A DNA stretch of 64,000 nt from Typhlomys cinereus. Lineage: Eukaryota > Chordata > Mammalia > Rodentia > Platacanthomyidae. Below the pieces are notes generated by a model. The model worked only from the letters and a program-made list of their open reading frames with translations. It had not been told where the DNA came from and did no database searches. Shown here piece after piece: positions 1 to 10,330 of this stretch (positions within the stretch are counted from its first letter, which is position 1; every line of letters starts with the position of its first letter). The position numbers and the translations under genes were made by a program. The stretch covers positions 831,501 through 895,500 of the forward strand of contig JALPQD010000125.1 in the NCBI GenBank assembly GCA_023101885.1, written 5' to 3'.

Positions 1-640
1 AGTGGTTGGCTCAAGAACTGTACTAGAGTTCTATTCCAGATGACATCTCAAGCTCTTCCCCATTCCCACTAGGATTCTGGGTTGGTGGTGTGGGCTAAAC
101 ACCAGCTTTAGCCGTAATTTCTTGCTTGATGGTGGGTAAAAAAGCAAGAACAAGGGAACAAATGATTATAACAAGCATAGCAAAATTCAGAGCAGGAGAC
201 AAGACTATTTTTTCCATGGAGGGTGTTATTTCAGAGCTTTATTTTGTTGTTTTGGTTTTACAAATCACCATGTCCTTTGGTCTTCCTCACAAGAGCACAG
301 TCAGGTCAAGCTTAACACAATGTCCACTATTTTCTCTTTTCTTCACTGAATGTAAATCATGCCAGGTTTCAAGGACTCTTCATTCCCCTTGAGATGTTGC
401 TTTGTAGCTTGAAGGAAAGTAACTTCTCATGTATTTTTACGAGTAAAGGACTAATAATGATCAACAAGATGTCCATTGGTTCATTCTGCTTTATAAGCCT
501 GTGCATGTGGTTAAGAATTAGTTTGTGTCATTAGACTAACTACAGTACTTAAATAGTATTTGGGAGGTTAACCCAGAGTCGGATGTTTAGAACGACTTGG
601 TTTTCCTTGATGAACTCTCATATATCAATTTTGGTATATA
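1..640. other. Unique-looking sequence, nothing recognised
   Basis: AT-moderate DNA with no repeat family, RNA gene or convincing exon that I recognise. Short open frames here have no recognisable motif and no splice-site context. Confidence 0.5.
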
Positions 641-757
641 TTGAAACAGGTTCTCATCATACAGTCCAGGTTGTCTTGAAACCTGTGTTACCCCAGACTA
701 GCCTTTTGCCTCTATCCAGACAGAGAGAATAAACAGGCTTGTGCCACATCTTCTGCA
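641..757 (-). repeat. Old B1-type SINE (7SL-derived), antisense
   Basis: Read on the minus strand, this follows the order of a B1 element. The plus strand shows GAAACAGGTTCTCAT, then a stretch like 'cagtccaggttgtcttgaaac', then 'ccagactagcctttt' and 'aggcttgtgccaca'. These are the complements of the B1 internal and A-box regions. It is strongly diverged and has no clear target-site duplication, so it is an old copy. Confidence 0.6.
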
Positions 758-1560
758 CAGCAAGTTAAATTATCAGGCTTTATTTAGAAGATATATATGA
801 ATATAGACACTATAAGTAATACATGAACCCACAATAATTCTTAGAAAAATGAGTTTCTTGGTTCCTTTGTATTTTTTCCTAGAGAGTTCCAAGTGTTGCC
901 AGGATTCGGTAAATCAATGTTTACACTACTCATGTACTTTTGCCTTTTGGTCTTTGATTTGTTTTTTCTCCTCACCCCTTCCCATTTTTTTACTTCTAGA
1001 TAAGAAAACCTCACATGTTTTATTCTGCAACCCCGCAGAAACTCTCCTAGCTCCTTGGTCATTTTTAAAAGAAAAAGTAAAGGCTTCCTTCATGCTTTTC
1101 TTGTTCTGGTATCTGTTGTTACTCTCATGGAGTAACCCTGAGGTTTCATTCATTCTTTTCTTCTTTCTGCTTCCAGTGCTTCAAAAGCACAACCAGATCT
1201 TTTTCTACTACCCAAGTGATACTTTTCTTACATCTTTTCACTGCTTACATGTTTCTCTGTTCTTTCTCCACAGGTAGAAAACTTGCATGGTTCTTCAATT
1301 TCTTTAGTCTTCATGATCTTTTTGTCTTCTACCTTCAGAAACAGATGTAGTGACCTCTCTCTCTGACCACTAGTAGCTGGATAGCTGATGGTTTTACTTT
1401 ATAGAAACCTGTAGTTCCACAGCATATTTGAATTATGTGGAAATCCATGTCCAATGTTCATTTGCTTTTTTTTTTAATAATGGATCTTCCAGTAATGTGC
1501 CCTTAAAGACCTGCTTTGTTTCTTTCCTCCTGCAGCTTTTGTTGGTTTGGATCCAGGGGA
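758..1560 (-). other. Unidentified stretch, possibly an old retrocopy on the minus strand
   Basis: The minus strand has overlapping open stretches (841-1062, 926-1153) rich in Lys, Arg, Glu and Ser, interrupted by stops and frame changes. The plus strand looks T/C-rich, as the complement of A-rich mRNA-like sequence would. A processed pseudogene of an unrecognised gene is possible, but no family motif is visible and no poly(A) tail or target duplication was found. It may equally be low-complexity intergenic DNA. Confidence 0.2.
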
Positions 1561-1914
1561 GCAAATAAACCTTTGAGAGTGAAACCGGATGTCATTTGGT
1601 ACAGACCTGCTTTCATACACTTCAGGCACAAGAAATACAAAGTGATAAAAGCCAGGTACTGGTAATTGCTGAAGGTAGGACTGCTGAGCCTGTGGAAGGC
1701 TGGGGATCCAGGTTTATACTAATCCCTGCACTGATTTCTTCCTGCCTCCCCTCCTGCTTCTGAGGCTATTTTCACAATGTGTGGTGACACTGGTCACCTG
1801 TATGCGATCTGCTACATCAGAATCTGCCCTGGTAATTGCTAGCCACAGAGTAAAGTAAACAGAGATGGTGGCGTTGGGTGAGTTTCAGCCAAGCAAATGC
1901 TTGCTCATCATCAA

Positions 1915-2115
1915 TAATAGTGAGGATGCTGGGGTCAGTGAGATGGATCATCAGGTAAGGTGTGTCCAAGCAAAGCCTGCGTTCCATTCCCAGAGCCCAC
2001 AGGGTGGGAGGAGACAGCCAACTTTTGTTGAGTTGCCCTCTGATCCTCACCCCTGTGTCTTGATGTGTGTGTGTCTGTTCTCCCTCTCGGGGAACCAAAA
2101 TATTTTAAAAACGTA
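1915..2115 (+). repeat. B3-like SINE (B2 superfamily)
   Basis: It begins with a tRNA-like head (GGTCAGTGAGATGGATCATC). This is followed by a degenerate B box (GCGTTCCATTCCCAGAG) and then the B3-type body: 'cccacagggtgggaggaga', 'gttgccctctgatcctcacccctgtg', and a TG-rich tail. The order matches rodent B3/B2-superfamily SINEs. Divergence is substantial and the two overlapping short open frames here are artefacts. Confidence 0.65.
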
Positions 2116-4065
2116 ATTATTTTTCTTTAAATTCAGCATTATCTACAAAATTATGTCTGACATGGTTAAAATCTTAAATTTTTCCATCTTCAAAGGAATT
2201 TCTCAATGATGCTATCCAGACCTGCTAGTAAGGAGACTCTCAAAATCTAGCCACAAGATATTCAGACAAAAGCCACTTTCGTTCAGAGAAAGTTCCCTTG
2301 CTTTGTCTGGGAGAAGGTTTGAGGAAAAAATTACCAGGATTTGATTTGTTGAGGAAACGGGATTTCTTGTCTTTGGAAGAAGGGAGCCTTGGGGCTCGGG
2401 GTTTTCTGAAGGCAGGCTACAAGGCACGCTGATGACCTTCCTCTCCCCCATGCGTGGTGTGGACAACTATTCTTAGAGATCCACCATTATAGAAGCCCTG
2501 TGTATCCAAACACATAGACGTGCTTTCCCAAGCACCAACTGTACTTTTTCTTTTGAAAAAAGAAGCTAGAAAAACACTGCGAATTATGCTGTTCTTTTTA
2601 TTTTCTTAAATATTACACTCTGGAGAAATTGTTTGAGAGCAATTTATCATTGCCCTTCAGCCTCAGATGCGGCCAGATGCCAGGTCAGGTTTAGTGCAGT
2701 TTATCAGCTCCCGAAACACAGGTCAGACATGTCAAAGCCCCAAGAAGCACTTTTAATTATTATGCTCAAGCTAGCCTTTTGAATGGGGTACAGTCTATAT
2801 ACCCTGATCAGAAATGTGGTACCAGAGGCTTGGCACCTCCCTCTCATTCAGCTTACTGGCTGTCCCCTGGGAGTTGGGGTCCAGACCTGTTTATGGAGAG
2901 CAGGGCTATTGTTTACTTTCATTCATGTTTCATTAACTTCTCTGAGCCACGTTCAGCATCTTTAACTACACTTGGTATCAATTGTTACTACTGCCTGGGG
3001 TATAAACTTGATACAGACTTTGATTATGTTTATGGCCCAGGCTGCTTAGGACTCCACTATTCAAAGCTTTCTGGCCTTCTTCCAAAGGTTTCTTTATTGC
3101 CTTCACAATAATATGAAACAAACTCCCAGGAAACCAAATCCTTCCTATCAAACATCAGATCTTTGTTAGTGTCTGCTTTTCCCGCATAACAGATATGAGC
3201 GATGAATCTTCTCAGGTGTGTGTGTGGGGGTCCAAGTAAAACCTCATATGATTGGCAGAGGCCTACATAGGGTTGTTCAGGTCAGACCTGACATATGATC
3301 AGGTGAAAATTCAGCTCCTGAAACTTGGAGAAGACCACAGCTCCGGAAACCACTTTTAAAGAAAATGAAAGTTTCTAAATGGTTTCAACACATGTTTTTA
3401 ATACTTACTAAATATCTTTTCTTTCTGGAAAAGACATGCTTCAAGAAAATGAAGAAAAAGATAACTATTTGGCAAGACAATCTTTTCTAAAAATGCTTCA
3501 GGGTAAAAACAAATGAAAAAAATGTACTTCATACCAAGCACCCTCTCTTCTGCACCTGCATTTTGTTTTTCTACCCTCCTTCTTTATTGTGGATATATGT
3601 TTTCTTCATATGATTTCTTTTCTTCATATGACTTCTTAATTGAATATTTAACAGTGTATAATGGTGGAAGGTGAAGCGACCTTAAACCATATTTTATTAC
3701 AGTAGTTTAGTGTGAATATTGATATTTCTAGAGGTATTTTAAATCTCACAGAGGGTCTTTCCAAGCACGGAGTTGAAAGCTTTCTGAAGAAGCCTTTGAG
3801 CTCTGGTACTGCCGAGACTCAGCTTCTAGTAGTCCTGTATGGTGGCTCCCAATGTCCCAGTCCAGCTGCTTCTCTTGTGACACCGCTTCTTTTTTCTCAG
3901 TGGTGATGATGGGCGGGGGGGAGGATGATGCTTTGTCACTTTGAGAAAGTCTGAGTTGTCTGAATATACAGTGACAGAAGAGCTGGAAGAGCAGTTTCAT
4001 GGCAGACAGGGCACAGAGGCAACTGACCACTGGCCAGAGGAAATGGTCAGTGACTAAGTATGAAT
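2116..4065. other. Mostly unique sequence
   Basis: No repeat family, RNA or exon recognised. Open frames at 2779-3111 and 3746-4030 lack motifs and start or splice context. A T-rich interval with repeated 'tcttcatatgatttcttt' units (about 3600-3640) is low complexity. Confidence 0.4.
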
Positions 4066-4835
4066 CATGGCACGGCCAGCTGAGCTTGAGACAACCTTTG
4101 CAGTTTGATATGATGGGCCGACGTTGTAAAGGTCGAAGGGTGAAAGGTCAAAGGTCTTTAAATGACTCAGGGAATTGAAAAGCGCCTTGCTGGAGAGTTG
4201 GTTGATTCAAGGTGTGCTGGATGTCATGCAGGGATTCTCCTTTCTGTGGGGCAGAGTGGGTACAGCTTAGCTGGAGACATGGTGGCTGGGTTAATACGTG
4301 CTTGTCCCATCTCTCTTACAGACCTGAGAAGCATTTCCCATACTACTTTTTGGAAAACTGCTTTAGCCTTCTGGAAAGCTGATATAGCAGACATTTTAGG
4401 TGCTTCTTTTCCCGTTCAACTTTTGTATAACACTGGTATCTTCCTATGCATAGGCTGAGTGGGCAGATGCCCAGGTGTCCCTCCTGCTAACTTTATCCAC
4501 TGGCAAATACTGACCCCAAGGAGAGAGCTTATCCCTAAGTTAATTAATGACACCTGGCTTGCTACTAGAATCAAAAGGACAGGCCAGGCCAATAACATTT
4601 CTCCTTTGCAACTTGAACTTGATACAAAAGGAAGTGGCCTATTGACAGCAACTGTGAAGGGACAGTTGCCACTGAATTACAATAATGCAAGCCTCCTGCG
4701 ACTAAGACTAGAAATCCAGGGTAAGTTTGCATATTTGGCCACAGGCAGGATAAAAGCAGTGTCACTGGGTTCCTGAACTCTGTGTCAGTAGACATCCTCC
4801 TCAATTGTTTCCTGTAATAAACACCCACTAGACTA
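4066..4835 (+). repeat. Possible old LTR-like element
   Basis: The segment ends with a polyadenylation-like context (CCTGTAATAAACACCCACT, about 4811-4829), as LTRs and 3' ends of retrotransposed sequences do. It also holds open stretches without recognisable motifs (4162-4458, 4459-4776). I could not define TG...CA ends or a target duplication, so the LTR reading is tentative. Confidence 0.25.
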
Positions 4836-6520
4836 GAGAGAACCAGAAGGCCCTCTCATGTAGTTACCAAATTGTACCTAGTCTTTTATGGAAGCATTTC
4901 CCATAGGAAAACCAACATTGTTGCCAGGGTACTGCTTGGGACATGCAGGTGAACAGGGACATGCCTTATTGTCTGCCTGGTAATGGAGAATAGTGTTGTG
5001 GCATTTGCCTGAAATAACCTTGTGGTGGGAAGTCTGATGTGGTCTAACGGAAGGTCTGCAAAAGTCTCTTTAGGTGTAAGTGGCTGGGGTTATTTAGTGT
5101 CTCTATGGCTAGGTGTGTGATCCCCAGTACCTTGTGAGATGCTGAACCTGCCATCACAGCAACCATTCATGCTGATGTGTCCTATGGAGGTCCTTTCATT
5201 CACCTAGGTGCTGTCCGCTCCCATTGAAGAACATGGGTGCGGCAGAGCTGTGAGTCTATCTCTTCCTGTTATTGCTTTCAGTACAGTGTAGGGGCATTTC
5301 AGAGATAGGAGACAATTTTGTTTAACACAATAATTAGGAAACACCACTGCTGTCTGTGAATTGTAGCCAAGACCATCAGACATTGAAAATTCGTGCTATG
5401 CTCCACACGAATTTTGCACATCTCACAAGATCAGGTATAATTACCCAAAATGTCAAACCTAATTCTGTTCAACATGTAAGCACAAAGTAGCTTTGGTTGG
5501 TCTTATTAGTCACTAGAAAAATCTAGAAATGCGTCATCTTACTGTTTAATTAAAGAGAGTTTTGTCAGGAAATTTGACAAGAATTTTTCATTTTAGAAAA
5601 TTAAACGTTACAGATGTTAATTGCTTATGTGGGTTGCCCAGAGGCAACATGATTGTATTGGTCTGCTTTTGGAGTAGTTACAATCATGATAATTCCGTGT
5701 TAGAATAAATATATAATCACATGTGTATGTGCATACACACATATGTGTTTTATATGTGCGTGTATTTATTGGTTTATGACTGCAGTAGAAGGATCATCAT
5801 TTTTGTATGCTTCCAATGCCCATAACTATCTTGAATCATAGAAAGGCGCTAAGGTTCTGATCACAGGGTAATATTTTTGTGCTGAGATGTTATCACCTTT
5901 AGCTACTTGTTCTGCTGTGAATTTACATTTCTTTCTGGGGCATGTGAACATTTGCATAGCACTTTAAATGGAGCTAGACCCTCAGTTACAACCACAACCC
6001 ATAGGGAAGCAGGACACTGATGCTAAGAAAGGAGGACAAAGGTTTCTCCTGCTCAGCACAGAAGCCATCTCTGTGTCTTTCTTCACAGCTGGGAATGTTC
6101 ACATGCATTTCTTTCCCAGTGTCTCTCCCATTTACCATCTTGAACTTAAAGCAAGGGATTTGTTCGTGGCAGGAAGACCAGGTTGCCACAAGTTTTATTT
6201 TATCCAGAATGATCCTCCCATTAAATGTTCCTTAGGTTATTTTTCCCACTTAACGTTAGTTAAAATTTATAGTTTCTCTTCCCCTTTTCCTCAGAAGAGC
6301 AGAGGTTCTTTGACCCCAGAGTGTTTTAGAGGCCTTTGCCAAGAATATCATTAACCCTCTCTTGATATCAGATTCTCAGCCTACTTGTGATTCTTTTACT
6401 GGCACCATTAACCTCTCCTGAGTTTTGTATCATCTATGATTATAAGAAGAAGTGTCCAAGCAAGATTATGTTTAACTGAAAATGGAAATGCCCTTTTATT
6501 CCTTTGTTATTTCTCTAGCT
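4836..6520. other. Unique-looking sequence with a short TG/CA-rich patch
   Basis: Nothing recognised apart from an alternating purine/pyrimidine patch around 5715-5765 (CA/TG/TA dinucleotides). The 128-codon open frame at 5968-6354 has no domain motif and no splice context. Confidence 0.4.
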
Positions 6521-6524
6521 AGAA

Positions 6525-6710
6525 TAAGGACCACTTACCTTTATTTAGGATTTCCCGTGTGTTGGGTACTGTTCCAAATTCTAAGTGTGTACTGTGATAT
6601 CTAAGCCTCACGGATAACTGTGGGAGGTAGATGCTGTTAGTACCCCCATTTCATAGATGAAGAAGTTTGGAAAGGTTAAATAACTTGCCTAATATTAAAA
6701 TATGTGTCCT
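6525..6710 (-). repeat. MIR SINE, antisense
   Basis: The plus strand reads as the complement of MIR. It has 'gtgttgggtactgttcc', then 'taagcctcacggataac', 'gggaggtagatgctgttagt', 'cccatttcatagatgaag' and 'ggttaaataacttgcc'. These match the MIR core (tail GCACTGTT..., then CCCCATTTTACAGATGAGG..., then GTTAAGTAACTTGCC) in order. An ancient mammal-wide element. Confidence 0.85.
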
Positions 6711-7188
6711 TCTCTGTCCATCACATGCAAGTAATTTAATACCCTAAATAGAAAAGCATCCCAGAGAAAAATAAATTGAGAAAGCATACAACTAAATCCA
6801 TCATCAAGACATTTCATCAGAGTTGTGGTTGTGATAAGCATAGCTTCCCCCTAAATACTGGTATGCAATCACCTTCTCATTACTCATATCTAAACTATAC
6901 ATAGTAACAATATGTCACCTAGAGAAGAATGACTGTAACTGTTGATGCTAACAGATTTCAGTGCATGCCCCTGTTTCTGCTTTGGCTGCTGTCCTATTTA
7001 ATAGGTAAATTATCCTTAGTCAGAGAACTGAGAAGAATAAATTTTAAAAGCAAGTTACGTAGCTTCTCTGAGTCTTAATCGCTATTCATAAACATATAAC
7101 CCTTGCTTTTCTCATGTTCAGGGGCTACAGGACAGAAAATAGAAGACAGATGACTCTAGCTGGATGTTAATGAGGAAAAAAAACATTG
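6711..7188. other. Unique-looking flank of the retrocopy
   Basis: AT-rich sequence with no recognised feature. Its right end, an A-run at about 7177-7184, lies next to the T-rich tail of the antisense L1 3' end. Confidence 0.4.
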
Positions 7189-7574
7189 TTTTATTTATTT
7201 TTTTATTCTCTTAGTGTTTCATATGTGAATATAGCCAATTTGTGATATTTTATACCTTAATCCCCAATGTCTTTCCCCCTCTTCCTCCCATTACAACCTT
7301 TCTTCTTCCCTGTCAGTCTCCCTCCTGTTTTCTTGTTTTTTCACGTAAGTGGCCCACTGAATTCATCTGTTTTGCCTTTGATGGCATGTACTGTAGCGTG
7401 AATCATATATCAGTGTGTGTATCATTGAGGATAGTATCTTCCCTAATCCCCCATCAGCATTGACCCTCACCAGTCTCTCAGGGAGCTGTGGGACCTCTTG
7501 AAATATTTGCCCTTCCATAGTGAAATATTGATAGATCAAATCTTTGCAGGTCTTATGTGTATCAGAGGGCAGCT
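7189..7574 (-). repeat. 3' UTR of an older L1 (Lx-like), antisense, fused to the MYL12 retrocopy
   Basis: This matches the antisense L1 3' UTR segment at 35630-35696 plus 37162-37560 in order. Shared pieces include 'catatgtgaatatag', 'cattacaaccttttcttct' type sequence, 'gtggcccactg', 'tttgcctttgatg', 'gaatcatatatcagtg' and 'gaggcctctt/gggacctctt'. The plus-strand T-rich start (7189-7205) is the complement of a poly(A) tail, so the 3' end is at the left. Homology to the other copy continues to about 7572, where MYL12 sequence starts immediately in the same orientation. Confidence 0.75.
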
Positions 7575-7575
7575 T

Positions 7576-8470
7576 GTGAACTCCACACAGTTGAAATTCC
7601 CTTTTTTGTCAGTGTGTGTGTGTGTGGGGGGGGTGGTCTCGTCCACTTCCTTGTCTGTAAACTGATCACCCATGTTGGTCAGCAGCTCCTTCAGGTGGTC
7701 CTCCTGGAAGGGTCCTGTTGCTTCTTCATCAAAGCAAGCAAAAGCATTCCTGATGACATCTTCAGATCCCCTCCTGTATGGTTAATCCTTACAATTGCTG
7801 TGGGAGGGCACCCAAAGGTCTAACAATTTATGGGAGAAAGGAAGATTTATTCAACTCACAGTTCCAGAGGGAAGATACACGACAGAGAAGGCATGGCTGA
7901 AGCTGGCAGCAGGCAGGCTAAGTCACAGCAGACCTCCACATAGCTGGAGCATTCCTGGACCGTCTCTCTCTCCTATATTCTCTGGTCCTTTTTATATGGT
8001 CCATTACTGGGAGGTTCCTATGAGATCTATGGAGGTTCTGATGGGATTTAGGGATGGTATTATCTCTTCAGGTGGTCTCAGCTGATCTTAGTTAATACCA
8101 GGTGTGTTCAAGCCGACACCCAAGCTTCACTATCACAAAGCCATTCAACTTCTTACCAAAGATGGTGAGAAACATGATGAAGTTGATCGGCCCCGGGGCC
8201 TCGTTCATCATGGCATCCAGATATTCATTGGTTTGGATTCTTCCCCAGGGAGACAAGCATGTCATGCAAGTCTTCATCCTGGTTCTAGTCCATCATGATG
8301 AAGTCCTCTTTAAACTCCTGGATCAGTGACTGGTCAAATGTGGCAAACATATTGGACATGGTGTGCTGAGGGCGCTTCTTGGTGCTCTTGGACCAGGTGG
8401 TTAAATCCCTGCACAGCTGCGAGAATCAGAGCATCTTGGAATCGGGCCTAAACCCGAGAGCCTCTAAAGA
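7576..8470 (-). pseudogene. Processed pseudogene of a myosin regulatory light chain (MYL12A/B type)
   Basis: Translation of the minus strand matches smooth/non-muscle myosin regulatory light chain across three blocks. At about 8300-8390 it has KKRPQ and FDQS.IQEFKE (N-terminus and EF-hand 1). At about 8145-8280 it has DLHDML.SLGKNP and [14 protein letters not shown]. At about 7585-7770 it has [29 protein letters not shown] and DKKGNFN.VEF. The functional protein (about 171 residues) binds the myosin heavy chain neck and is phosphorylated at an N-terminal Thr-Ser. Here the start codon is not evident, an in-frame stop follows 'MMD', about five codons around the EF-hand 1 loop are missing, and residues after VDE are replaced by a C8/CA repeat (about 7612-7635). 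A 363-bp LTR (7775-8137) splits it. There are no introns between blocks that are exon-separated in the family, as expected of a retrocopy. The last codons and the 3' UTR are absent and L1 sequence follows directly. Confidence 0.9.
7775..8137 (-). repeat. MaLR-type LTR inserted in the MYL12 retrocopy
   Basis: On the minus strand it starts TGTGATAGTG and ends in ...AACCATACA, with an AATAAA (GTTGAATAAATCTTCC) followed by a short U5-like end, which is the layout of rodent MaLR LTRs. It cleanly interrupts the pseudogene between the codons for KLNG and EDVIRN. The flanking 5-mers (CCTCC at 7770-7774 and AAGCC at 8138-8142) do not match, so the target duplication is decayed or my boundary is off by a few bases. 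'TATAAAAAGG' upstream of the polyadenylation signal resembles a TATA box. Confidence 0.65.
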
Positions 8471-9525
8471 ATCAACACTTCTGGCCTTCGTTGCACTGAG
8501 TTTATAGTTTAAAAGTGATGATACAAGGTAGCATCCATGTTTAGGCATGCATGCAATTTATATCTACCCCACTGAATTATGCCTCAGGGAAAAAAATGGA
8601 TCTCACTTAAACAAAAGAAAATCAGAGCAAGAAAAAAGCACTTCAAACTGTCTTCACTCTTGTAGGTAGAAGTGTCAATATTGTGTTCCAAGATTCTTCT
8701 AGACTATTAGACTGCTGCATGGTAAACCAAATGAATACTTTTGTTGCTGTGACTCAGTATGGGTCATTTGAACATCATTAATAATCATAACTGTAATGGA
8801 TTGAATCACATAAACTATGTGAGATTGTAATAGTAATATTTGAAAAATCAAGAAGTTACATTTAGAAGATGCCCTGGAGCCCACAAGTTATTTGGAAATT
8901 GCTAAATGTAGTAAGGGAGTAATTCTTTTCTTCCGTCTTTCTTCTGTAAACTTTACATCCAGAGCAGCCAAATAGTTAAAGGAAAAATCCTCTTTGTAAA
9001 AGGAGTCCAGTTACTAAGGAAGGAAAGAAGAAGAAAATTCCATCATCACCATTCTACAATCCCTAATAAATTAATGGACCCAGGCATTAAACTTTTAATT
9101 GACTAGATCCATGGTGAAATAAACTCCCCAATCTTTTGGATATTACTGCACGATTATCCCCAAATTTGAACCTGAATCTTATAAATCCATTTAGAGTTAC
9201 CTAACAAATTATAGAATACAGAAGAAAATATTAAACATCATAGACTGAAGTCAACATAACCAGAATGGTAGATTTGTACATATAATTTTTGAGAGGAAAG
9301 AAGTTGAAGATAGTAACTCACAGATGAAAAGGAACCCAGAACATAAATAACCATACTGTAGGATCCTTATATGAATCCTGATTAAAAAAAATCATTAAAC
9401 AACTGGGGAAATTTTAACCCTGCTTGCATAATGGCTTATATAAGATACTATTATTATTAATTTTCTTTGGTTCGATAATAGCTTTATGGTCATGTTTTAA
9501 AAATAACCATTATATTTTATAGCTC
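8471..9525. other. Unique-looking AT-rich sequence
   Basis: Nothing recognised. The first few tens of bases may still be 5' UTR of the MYL12 retrocopy. I saw no convincing right-hand copy of a target duplication. Confidence 0.4.
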
Positions 9526-9529
9526 CATA

Positions 9530-9715
9530 TTGAAGTATTAATGGAGAAATGATGACTTGAAATTGCTTCACAATAATCCAGAGGAGTGATGAGTTTATAG
9601 ACAAATCAAAACTGGCCAGAAGTTGGTCATTGTTGAAAGTAGATGAAGGGGTGCTCAAGGCTTTGTGATGTCACTCCCTCCACTTTTGTATGAGTTAGAA
9701 ACGTTTTGTAATGGA
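9530..9715 (+). repeat. Fragment of an ancient L1 3' UTR (L1M-like)
   Basis: The end of the segment ('ccctccacttttgtatgagt', then '...gaaacgttttgtaatgg') and the upstream 'ggccagaagttggtcattgt' fit the order seen in old mammalian L1 3' ends. Divergence is high and no tail is intact. Confidence 0.4.
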
Positions 9716-9924
9716 TGGAGGGAGAAAGAACATGTCTGTACCCCAACTATAGGCAGTTGATGTCCTCAGCTGTTAGAAATTACTGCCGTCCTCATTCCCT
9801 CAGATATACCCAGGTACAGGGATCTGGATCAGGACTTAATTTTTCAATAAACGCTGTGCCCTTCAGCTTGATAGAAAGGAAGAGTTGGAAAGAGTTGGAA
9901 GCCTCTGATTTTGCTTCTGATGGC

Positions 9925-10330
9925 TGCTGAAACAAACAGCCACACAGAGCATAACTCAAAATCAACCAAGATTCCTTATCTTGAAGTTCTAAAGATCTGG
10001 GTCAATCTTGGTCCCAGGAGAGCCCAGTTCTGAAAGCTGCAGGGGAAATCTGCTGCCTGCCTTTCCATCTCTGAGTGGCCTCTTCCATTCCTGGAGACAT
10101 GCCCACACCACTGGGATCTGTTTCTGTCCTTGCGTCCTGCCTCCACTGCTTCTCTCTCGTTACAAGGCCAGTTGTAGTTACATTGGTTCCACTGGAAAAG
10201 CCTCTTTCTTTCACCATCCTTAATTGTACCTCATAGTCCCTTTTACTTGGTGAGGCAACACAGTCAAAAGTTCTGGGGATTATATGTGGGCAGTTGAGGT
10301 GGATTATTTTGGTTTATCACAAAGATCACT
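9925..10330 (-). repeat. MLT1-type (ERVL-MaLR) LTR, antisense
   Basis: The plus strand reads as an antisense MLT1 LTR in order. It starts 'ggctgctgaaacaaacagcc', continues with 'ctgaaagctgcaggggaaat', then 'tctctctcgttacaaggcca', 'catccttaattgtacctcat', 'agtcccttttacttggtgag', and ends with 'agttctggggattatatgtg'. This mirrors the usual 'tgctgccataacaaa...aggtcccttt...ggttccgggattaggac' pattern. An ancient, diverged copy. Confidence 0.6.

Noticed and set aside
849..1277. 142-codon plus-strand open frame
   Set aside because: T/C-rich DNA gives a Phe/Leu/Ser-rich translation. No domain, no splice or promoter context, and a competing frame exists on the other strand.
4162..4776. Two adjacent open frames resembling a retroviral pol fragment
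   Set aside because: No protease, reverse transcriptase or integrase motif can be seen. Kept only as a possible LTR-like repeat.
7170..8600. A-rich stretches near 7177 and 8588 as target duplication of the MYL12-L1 chimera
   Set aside because: Both contain A-runs after GG, but the flanking bases differ. The match is no better than chance.
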